Shown in pieces: positions 52,866 to 59,284 of a DNA stretch of 64,000 bases. This DNA is from an uncultured Eubacteriales bacterium (lineage in GTDB: Bacteria > Bacillota > Clostridia > Oscillospirales > Oscillospiraceae). Each line of letters opens with the position of its first letter. Within the stretch, counting starts at the first letter, position 1. The position numbers and the translations under genes were made by a program. The notes beneath the pieces were generated by a model. That model saw only the letters and a list, made by a program, of their open reading frames with translations, did not search any database and was not told the origin of the DNA. The stretch is taken from NCBI GenBank assembly GCA_900545925.1, contig URAZ01000019.1:8296-72295 (forward strand), written 5' to 3'.

Positions 52866-53035
52866 TTCTAGGGTGTATCTGAAAACTCCCAACGCACCCG
52901 GACGGCGGGCCTTTTCACGCTGCGCCGCGCCATTTTTCCTTGAAATACGTCAGTATTCCTGCAAAAAAATGTCTTGCTCAGCGCAAAAATTCCTCGCTGC
53001 CGGTCACATTGAGAGTTTTCAGATACACCCTAGAA
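52866..53035. mobile_element. MITE-like element 2 (170 bp, terminal inverted repeats)
   Basis: The left end from TTCTAGGGTGTATCTGAAAA (52866) and the right end (53009-53035) are inverted repeats over 27 bases with one mismatch. No open frame. The interior has TTGAAATACGTCAGTATTCC, echoing the core of the element at 32506. It ends one base before the lexA stop codon. Confidence 0.88.
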
Positions 53036-53036
53036 T

Positions 53037-53615
53037 TTAATAGGTTCTAATCACAGCCTTGACCTTACCAATGATTTGGGCATGATTGCCGTCGATGGGC
53101 TGATACGCCGGGTTTTCCGGCAGAAGCCAGATCTGGTTTCCGTCCTTGCGGAAACGCTTGACCGTTGCGGAATCCCCAAGCAGTGCAACGACAATCTCTC
53201 CGTTGTCCGCAGTCGGCTGAGAGCGAACGACAACTCTGTCTCCGTCGAGAATCCCGGCGCCGATCATGGAATCACCCCGGACACGCAGCGCAAAGCAGCC
53301 CGCTTCTCCGTCCCACGGCAGATAGCCTTCAATATTTTCAACCGCCAGAATGGGCACGCCTGCCGTGACCACGCCGACGACGGGGATGCGGTCAGCCCGG
53401 TGGGAATCGGCAAGGGTGATCGTGCGTTTTTTCATACCGTCCATTTCAATCAGTCCATCCTGTCGCAGTGCGTTCAGGTGGTAATGTACGGTCGCCGTAG
53501 ATTGCAGCCCGACGGCAGCGCAAATCTCGCGCACGGAAGGCGCATATCCGTTTTCTGCTGCGAATTTTGTGAGGAAGCAAAGAATCTCTTCCCGTTTGCT
53601 GCTTGTTCTGCCCAT
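53037..53615 (-). CDS. lexA: SOS repressor LexA
   Basis: SOS regulator of 192 residues. Winged helix at 1-65 (SVREICAAVGLQSTATVHYHL), cleavage bond A85-G86 in VVTAGVPIL, catalytic S116 (GDSMIGAGI) and K153 (SATVKRF): all the parts for RecA-stimulated self-cleavage are present. ATG 53615 has AAGGGGC about 8 bases upstream. A consensus LexA box (GAAC-N4-GTTC type) was not clearly visible upstream, only AAACAAACGTTT near 53673-53685. Confidence 0.96.
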   Translation of the reverse strand: MGRTSSKREEILCFLTKFAAENGYAPSVREICAAVGLQSTATVHYHLNALRQDGLIEMDGMKKRTITLADSHRADRIPVVGVVTAGVPILAVENIEGYLPWDGEAGCFALRVRGDSMIGAGILDGDRVVVRSQPTADNGEIVVALLGDSATVKRFRKDGNQIWLLPENPAYQPIDGNHAQIIGKVKAVIRTY

Positions 53616-53645
53616 CTTGACAGCCCCTTTAATCTTAGTACTTAC

Positions 53646-53674
53646 ACTATAACACAGACCGGTTCAAAATGCAA
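53646..53674 (-). promoter_or_regulatory. lexA promoter
   Basis: On the minus strand TTGCAT (53669-53674), 17 bases, TATAGT (53646-53651); the AAACAAACGTTT dyad touches the -35 and is the only candidate for an autoregulatory operator. Confidence 0.7.
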
Positions 53675-53689
53675 ACGTTTGTTTAAAAT

Positions 53690-54574
53690 TTATAAGCCCT
53701 CAAGATTGAATTCCGGGATGTAGTCTGCTGATGCGGCGGAAAAGTCCTGTGTATAGCCGTTGTCCAACTCCAATAGATAGAGATAGGACAAAACAGCATC
53801 ATATTCGTCCTGCGTGATGCGCCGGTCAAAGGGCGGCATTTGCTTTGCATGACCCATGGGGACATATTGACTCATCAGGCTGACCAACACGTCTTTTTTC
53901 GGAAAATGGTCCGCAATCCAGTCCAGGACGCCGAGTGAATTGTCGATGCAGCCTGGCAGCACCAGATGGCGGATGATGACCCCGCGCGTCATCTGCTCGT
54001 CTTCTATCACTGCGCCTCCCACCTGCCGGTACATTTCCAGAATGGCGGCGGACGCAATCTGCGGATACTCCGGCGCGGCAGAGAGTTCCTTTGCAAGCGC
54101 AGCGTCGGAGTATTTGAAGTCCGGAAGATAAATATCGATCAGCCCATCCAGTTCACGCAGTGTCTCAACCGATTCATACCCACCGCAATTATATACGACC
54201 GGCACAGGCAGCTTCGGCGTGAGTGCCGGGAGGATGGACGGCAGAAAATGCGTCGGCGTGACAAGATTGATGTTCTGACAGCCCTCGTCGATCAGCCGCT
54301 CGAACGCGGCACGAAGTTCTTTCATGGAAAGTTCCTTGCCAAAATTCTCTTGGGAGATCACTCCGTTCTGGCAGAACGCGCAACGCAGCGTGCAGCCGGA
54401 GAAAAACACAGCGCCGCTGCCGAAGCTGCCGGAAATGACCGGCTCTTCCCAATAGTGCAGCGCGGCCCGCGCGGCAAGAATATGGTCGGGCATTTGACAG
54501 AAGCCACGCTCCCCTGCTGCCCGGTCAACACCGCATGCACGCGGACAGAGTGTGCAGTGACGATAATCCAGCAT
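53690..54574 (-). CDS. Radical SAM protein, PflA-like
   Basis: 294 residues. The radical SAM cluster CTLRCAFCQN (C-x3-C-x2-C) lies near residue 60. Ahead of it is a cysteine-bearing N-terminus, CTLCPRACGVDRAAGERGFC, typical of the pyruvate-formate-lyase-activating-enzyme-like family without an adjacent glycyl radical enzyme. LVTPTHFLPSILPAL and PVPVVYNCGGYES match that uncharacterised group (YgiQ/AmmeMemo-neighbour type). Start ATG 54574 with GGAG 8 bases upstream. Substrate unknown. Confidence 0.88.
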   Translation of the reverse strand: MLDYRHCTLCPRACGVDRAAGERGFCQMPDHILAARAALHYWEEPVISGSFGSGAVFFSGCTLRCAFCQNGVISQENFGKELSMKELRAAFERLIDEGCQNINLVTPTHFLPSILPALTPKLPVPVVYNCGGYESVETLRELDGLIDIYLPDFKYSDAALAKELSAAPEYPQIASAAILEMYRQVGGAVIEDEQMTRGVIIRHLVLPGCIDNSLGVLDWIADHFPKKDVLVSLMSQYVPMGHAKQMPPFDRRITQDEYDAVLSYLYLLELDNGYTQDFSAASADYIPEFNLEGL

Positions 54575-54625
54575 AAACTCAACTCCAAAGTTCAGACTGC
54601 TTTCCAGTATACCGCTTTTCCCAGC

Positions 54626-54654
54626 TTTACACAAGCGTGTTCCTGTGCTAAAAT
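54626..54654 (+). promoter_or_regulatory. Promoter of the lipoprotein-rlmD unit
   Basis: TTTACA (54626-54631), 17 bases, TAAAAT (54649-54654), 25 bases before the start codon. This is the point where coding switches from the minus to the plus strand. Confidence 0.75.
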
Positions 54655-54678
54655 CGCTGGTATACAGGAGGTTTGCAT

Positions 54679-55245
54679 ATGAAAAAGCTATTTATGGTCA
54701 CTCTGGCCGCTGTCCTTATCATCAGCGCGGCGGGCTGCGCAAAAAAAACCGCGCAGCAGGAGAATCCTGCCTCTCCCGTTCAGGAAGAGACAATCGTGCC
54801 GGAAACCCCGGCGGAACCGGAAGACTTGCAGGAAAACGTCATCCACATCACGCCGAACCAGAACGGCGTATCCGACGGCTTGGAAACAAGCTGGCTCGAT
54901 GAACCGGAGACAATACAGACAGATCTCGAGGAAATCGTCAGCTGTACCTATACCCTGCCCCATTTGACGCTCGGAACTTCTGACGCGTCCGCAGCGGCAA
55001 ACACCGTTTTTGACGATCTATCACAGACTGTGATCTCCTATGCGCAGGAGACGGTCTACCCAGCTGCGCAGGAAAAAGGTGCGATCGGCTATGTGAACGG
55101 CGGATACAGCATTTCCGAGGAAGACGGAGCGATTGTTGTGAATTATACGATCTCTGTTTCCTATTCCACGGAAAACGGCGATCAGCAGTTCAAGCATCTC
55201 TATACCATTGATTTGACCACCGGTGAACTTTTGAAGGAGGAATGA
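54679..55245 (+). CDS. Lipoprotein with a DUF4163/PdaC-like N-terminal-type domain
   Basis: 188 residues with a lipoprotein signal (KKLFMVTLAAVLIISAAGC, Cys about 19), a Pro/Glu-rich spacer, then a beta-rich domain: VSCTYTLPHLTLGTSDASAAANTVFDDL with a later YSISEEDGAIVVNYTISVSYS and LYTIDLTTGELL. The last part resembles the ligand-free domain seen in front of PdaC-type deacetylases (DUF3298/DUF4163), but no deacetylase follows, so this is tentative. Start ATG 54679 has GGAGG 7 bases upstream; the stop overlaps the rlmD start (ATGA). Confidence 0.7.
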   Translation: MKKLFMVTLAAVLIISAAGCAKKTAQQENPASPVQEETIVPETPAEPEDLQENVIHITPNQNGVSDGLETSWLDEPETIQTDLEEIVSCTYTLPHLTLGTSDASAAANTVFDDLSQTVISYAQETVYPAAQEKGAIGYVNGGYSISEEDGAIVVNYTISVSYSTENGDQQFKHLYTIDLTTGELLKEE

Positions 55246-56948
55246 ATGTTTCACGTGAAACATTCCACGCAGCCATGAAGGAATGCAAACGCGGCGAGAC
55301 GCTGCAGGTGACAATCGAGACTGCAACCGCAGACGGAACCGGTATTGCGCGCGTAGACGGCCAGGTCGTGTTCGTACCAGGTGCACTGCCGGGCGAGGTG
55401 TGTAAAATCCGCATTGCACACATCGGGCGTTCGGCGGTTTTTGCGGAACTGCTGCGTGTGGAGCAGCCGTCGGCGCACCGCGTGGAGCCGGACTGTCCCT
55501 ATTTTCCAAGATGCGGCGGCTGCGCGCTGCGGCATATGGACTATGCGCAGGAATTGGAACTCAAGCGCGCGCACGTCTATAATTGCCTGACACGCATCGG
55601 CGGCCAGACGCTCTCTTCCCTGCCCATCACCGGCGCGGAACAGATCGACGGCTATCGGAACAAGGTGCAGTTCCCCGTGCAGGAGCAGAACGGAAAGCCC
55701 GTCGCGGGCTTCTTTGCCGGAAAAACGCACACGGTCATTCCGGTCGCACACTGCCGCATCCAGCCGGACTGCGCCGACCGTATCCGCGCAGCCGTTCTGG
55801 ACTGGATGCGCAAATACAGCATCCGCGCCTATGACGAAGCCACGCATACCGGCTATATCCGGCACATTTATATCCGCTTCGGCACGGAAAGCGGCCAGAT
55901 CCTCGTCTGCATCACAGCCAACACGCAGCAGCTGCCGAAGAAAAAGCAGCTTGTCCAGACACTCCTCGCTGCCGAGCCGGGCATCACGACGATTGTCTTC
56001 TCTCCCAACACGAAAAAAGGCAATACCGTGCTTGGCACGGAGTTCCTTCCGCTCTACGGCAGCGGAACGATCACCGATACGCTCTGCGGGCTGCAGTTCC
56101 GGCTCTCTGCACCCGCGTTTTATCAGGTCAACCACGCACAGGCTGAGCGCCTGTATGAAAAGGCCGCTGCACTGGCCGGATTGACCGGGACTGAGACGGT
56201 ACTCGACCTTTACTGCGGCACGGGCACGATCACGCTCTGTCTTGCGCGGCACGCGAAAAAGGCCGTCGGCGTCGAGATCATCCCGCAGGCGATCGAGGAC
56301 GCGAACTATAACGCCGCACAGAACGGCATGGACAACGCGGAATTTTACTGCATGGATGCAGGCGCGGCCGCGAAGCTGCTGGCTGAGCGCGGAGAAAAAC
56401 CTGACGTAATCGTCGTCGATCCACCGCGCAAGGGCGTGAGCGCCGATGTGATCGAAGCCATTGCCGCCATGCAGCCGGAACGTGTCGTCTATGTCTCCTG
56501 CGATCCGGCTACCCTCGCCCGCGATGTCAAGCTGCTTTCCCGGACCGGTTACACCCTCCGCTCTGCCGAAGCGGTCGATCTTTTCCCCAGATGCGCACAT
56601 GTCGAGACGGTAGTACTGCTTTCCCACAAAAAGCCAGACGGACATATCAACGTAAAAGTTGAGTTTGGCGAAGGTGAGGGAAAAGTTCCGCTTGATAATA
56701 TCGCTAAAAGAGCCGAAGAGTACAAGCCCAAGGAACGAGTGACCTACAAAATGATAAAGGAGTACATAGAAGCTAAATACGGCTTCAAAGTACATACCGC
56801 ATATATCGCAGAGGTAAAGAGAGATTTAGGCTTGCCAATGTATGATGCTCCTAATGCGGTAGAAGAATTGAAACAGCCGAGGAAGCATCCGACAGCGGAG
56901 AAAGTGGAAGCGATAAAGGATGCGTTGAAGCATTTTGAGGTAATTTAA
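55242..56948 (+). CDS. rlmD: 23S rRNA (uracil-1939-C5) methyltransferase RlmD with a mobile-element-type C-terminal extension
   Basis: 568-residue RumA/RlmD enzyme. The TRAM domain is at residues 18-75; Fe-S cysteines are C85, C91, C94 (CPYFPRCGGC) and one near 172 (VAHCRIQ). VLDLYCGTGTITLCLA is the SAM motif; VDPPRKG and VYVSCDPATLARD give the catalytic Cys. The enzyme fold ends at about residue 460 (CAHVETVVLLS); the last ~105 residues (HINVKVEF... to ALKHFEVI) are AT-rich and of a type carried by integrative elements. Two starts are possible: ATG 55242 (GGAGG only 1 base away, coupled to the preceding stop) or ATG 55275, with no Shine-Dalgarno. A parS site overlaps codons 2-7 of the longer form. 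Confidence 0.9.
   Translation: MNVSRETFHAAMKECKRGETLQVTIETATADGTGIARVDGQVVFVPGALPGEVCKIRIAHIGRSAVFAELLRVEQPSAHRVEPDCPYFPRCGGCALRHMDYAQELELKRAHVYNCLTRIGGQTLSSLPITGAEQIDGYRNKVQFPVQEQNGKPVAGFFAGKTHTVIPVAHCRIQPDCADRIRAAVLDWMRKYSIRAYDEATHTGYIRHIYIRFGTESGQILVCITANTQQLPKKKQLVQTLLAAEPGITTIVFSPNTKKGNTVLGTEFLPLYGSGTITDTLCGLQFRLSAPAFYQVNHAQAERLYEKAAALAGLTGTETVLDLYCGTGTITLCLARHAKKAVGVEIIPQAIEDANYNAAQNGMDNAEFYCMDAGAAAKLLAERGEKPDVIVVDPPRKGVSADVIEAIAAMQPERVVYVSCDPATLARDVKLLSRTGYTLRSAEAVDLFPRCAHVETVVLLSHKKPDGHINVKVEFGEGEGKVPLDNIAKRAEEYKPKERVTYKMIKEYIEAKYGFKVHTAYIAEVKRDLGLPMYDAPNAVEELKQPRKHPTAEKVEAIKDALKHFEVI
55247..55262. promoter_or_regulatory. parS partition site 2
   Basis: TGTTTCACGTGAAACA, identical to the site at 52566. 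If rlmD starts at 55242 the site encodes residues 2-7 (NVSRET); if it starts at 55275 the site lies in the short spacer. Confidence 0.95.
56601..56612 (+). repeat. Left att-like repeat in rlmD
   Basis: GTCGAGACGGTA within the HVETV codons of rlmD. The matching GTTGAGACGGTA lies at 61639-61650, in the same relation to a homologous tail. Base composition turns AT-rich about 20 bases downstream. Confidence 0.65.
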
Positions 56949-57062
56949 TAATGATGAGCGTATCATTAAAAACAGTGGTACGCTTATTTTTGTCCCTTTT
57001 TGCAGATTTGTCCTTTCCCCTGCTTTCCAATATAATGAAGCTAAAGAAGTGGAGGTGTGCTT

Positions 57063-57242
57063 ATGAGAGAGAAATTTAATCATCTGTATTTGGATAGCCA
57101 CGAAAGAAAACTTTTGATACATAGCCTTGTAGAGTTAAAAAGTCAGCTCATTCAGCAAGGCAGATATACGGATTGTGTTGACGAGCTTATTTTTAAGGTC
57201 ATAAATGCACCGACCAAGAGAATGAAAATTGAATATGTCTAA
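57063..57242 (+). CDS. Small element-borne protein, unknown function
   Basis: 59 residues, charged and helical (KFNHLYLDSHERKLLIHSLV...), with GGAGG 8 bases before ATG 57063. Such short ORFs are frequent at the left end of Firmicute conjugative elements. No domain recognised. Confidence 0.65.
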   Translation: MREKFNHLYLDSHERKLLIHSLVELKSQLIQQGRYTDCVDELIFKVINAPTKRMKIEYV

Positions 57243-57367
57243 GGCAAATTACAAAGCCGCTTATTCTTATTGATTTTAAGAGTAGGCGGCTTTTTTGCGT
57301 TCTCTGGTACTGTTTACATAGCCACCTTGACAAAGTGGCTAAATCTATGCGAAAGGAGGACGCATCT

Positions 57368-58195
57368 ATGTCAAATTGCAAAGTGATTGCTCTGACTAAC
57401 CAGAAAGGCGGTGTCGGAAAAACAACCACAGCGGTCAATCTGGGTGTAAGTCTGGTACAGCAGGGTAAAAAAGTCCTGCTGATTGATGCCGATGCACAGG
57501 CAAATCTCACGATGGCTCTGGGTTATAACAGACCAGACGATATTCCCATAACGCTTTCTACTGTGATGCAGAACATCATAGACGATAAAACGCTTGATGT
57601 TTCACAGGGTATTATTCACCATAGCGAGGGCGTTGACCTGCTTCCGTCAAACATTGAGATGTCGGGCTTTGAGGTAAGGCTAATCAATGCAATGAGCCGT
57701 GAGCGTGTGCTGAAAACCTATGTCAATGAGGTTAAAAAGAATTACGACTATGTGCTTATTGACTGTATGCCGAGCTTAGGTATGATAACCATCAATGCTC
57801 TGGCGGCGGCTGACAGCGTGATTATCCCGACACAGCCCCACTATCTCTCGGCTAAAGGTCTGGAGCTTTTGCTTCGCTCCGTATCAATGGTCAAGCGGCA
57901 AATCAATCCAAAGCTGCGGATAGACGGTATCTTAATGACTATGGTAATGCCCCGTACCAACATTTCTAAGGAGATTACGGCAACGGTCAAAAGTGCATAC
58001 GGTCAGAAAATCAAGGTGTTTGATACCGAGATACCTCATTCTATCCGTGCGGTGGAAGCTACCGCAGAAGGCAAAAGTATTTTTGCTTACGACAAAAGCG
58101 GCAAGGTTGCCGCAGCCTATGAGCAGTTAGGAAAGGAGGTGGCAGAGATTGGCGAGAAGCAGAGAAACCAAAATCGAGCTGACCGCATACGATGA
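57368..58195 (+). CDS. Element-encoded ParA-type ATPase
   Basis: 275-residue Walker-type ATPase distinct from the chromosomal Soj. Deviant Walker A NQKGGVGKTTTAVNLGVSL at residues 9-27, DADAQANLTMALGYNRPDD and YDYVLIDCMPSLGMITINAL. ATG 57368 has AAAGGAGG 8 bases upstream; earlier in-frame codons lack a site. Its last 47 bases overlap the ParB gene. Likely stabilises the element or its extrachromosomal form. Confidence 0.92.
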   Translation: MSNCKVIALTNQKGGVGKTTTAVNLGVSLVQQGKKVLLIDADAQANLTMALGYNRPDDIPITLSTVMQNIIDDKTLDVSQGIIHHSEGVDLLPSNIEMSGFEVRLINAMSRERVLKTYVNEVKKNYDYVLIDCMPSLGMITINALAAADSVIIPTQPHYLSAKGLELLLRSVSMVKRQINPKLRIDGILMTMVMPRTNISKEITATVKSAYGQKIKVFDTEIPHSIRAVEATAEGKSIFAYDKSGKVAAAYEQLGKEVAEIGEKQRNQNRADRIR

Positions 58196-59096
58196 CCTTT
58201 TCCAAACGGACGAAAGCCGTGAGGAAGCAAAGCTCTCTAAGATAAGGGATATTCCCATATCGGAGATTGACGAGTTTCCAGACCACCCGTTCAAGGTTTT
58301 AATGGACGAGGATATGGAACAGCTTGTCGAGAGTATCAAGCGAAACGGTGTAATGACCCCTGCGACAGTTCGCTTAAAAGAGGACGGACGGTATGAGCTT
58401 ATCAGCGGTCACAGGCGAAAAAAGGCTTGTGAACTTGCGGGGCTTGAAACGCTGAAATGCGAGGTTAAAGAGCTTACCCGTGACGAAGCCATTATTGTGA
58501 TGGTGGAAAGTAATCTCCAACGCTCCGTTATTCTACCAAGTGAAAAAGCCTTTGCGTATAAAATGCGGTTGGAAGCTATGAAACGACAGGCAGGCAGACC
58601 CGCAAAAGAAAATTATTCCCCAGTGGGTAATAATTCTGAGTTCGCTACTTCAAGTGATGAACTTGCCGAAAAAGTCGGTGAAAGCAAAAATCAAATCTTC
58701 CGCTATATCCGTCTAACGGAGCTTGTGCCCGAAATCCTGCAAATGGTAGATGAAAGGCAGATTGCTTTTCGTCCTGCGGTTGAAATTTCCTATCTGACCG
58801 AGGAACAGCAATACACCCTGCTTGAAGCAATGGAGTACAACGATGCTACCCCGTCATTGGCACAGGCTATCAAAATGAAGAAGTATAACCAAGACGGCAA
58901 GCTCACTTCCGAGGTTATCCAGTCCATTATGGAGGAAGAAAAGCCCAACCAGAAGGAAAAATCTGCTTTCCGTGACGAGAGGATAACCAAGCTCATTCCC
59001 AAGACTGTTCCCAGAGGGCAGGAAACGGATTTTGTTGTCAAAGCGTTGGAGTTTTATAACCGACACTTGCAGCGGAACAAGGCTCACGAGAGATAG
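58149..59096 (+). CDS. Element-encoded ParB-like DNA-binding protein
   Basis: 315 residues. The ParB-N core is present: FPDHPFKVLMDEDMEQLVESIKRNGVM, SGHRRKKACELAGLETLKCEV and VMVESNLQRSVILPSEKAFAYKMRLEA, then a helix-turn-helix (SDELAEKVGESKNQIFRYIRL) and KAFRDERITKL-like C-terminus. It begins with TTG 58149, 9 bases after GGAGG. It is too different from the chromosomal ParB to be expected to bind the two parS sites; its own target was not identified. Confidence 0.88.
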   Translation: MARSRETKIELTAYDDLFQTDESREEAKLSKIRDIPISEIDEFPDHPFKVLMDEDMEQLVESIKRNGVMTPATVRLKEDGRYELISGHRRKKACELAGLETLKCEVKELTRDEAIIVMVESNLQRSVILPSEKAFAYKMRLEAMKRQAGRPAKENYSPVGNNSEFATSSDELAEKVGESKNQIFRYIRLTELVPEILQMVDERQIAFRPAVEISYLTEEQQYTLLEAMEYNDATPSLAQAIKMKKYNQDGKLTSEVIQSIMEEEKPNQKEKSAFRDERITKLIPKTVPRGQETDFVVKALEFYNRHLQRNKAHER

Positions 59097-59284
59097 CCAC
59101 ACACCGAGGGCGAGGTCTGCCTTTTTGAGTGGATAGCCATTATTTTGGCTTCCCCCTCTCCACACCTCACCCCCTAACTACTGCCAGTAACTATCCGAGA
59201 AAAGAAATACTTTAAGCTGTCCATAACGGGCAGCTTTTTCGGTCAGTAAGGCAAAATATTCAATCCAAATTACAGGAGGTAACT

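Noticed and set aside
53673..53685. LexA box in the lexA promoter (AAACAAACGTTT)
   Set aside because: It fits the Gram-positive consensus poorly; recorded only as a weak candidate in the promoter entry.
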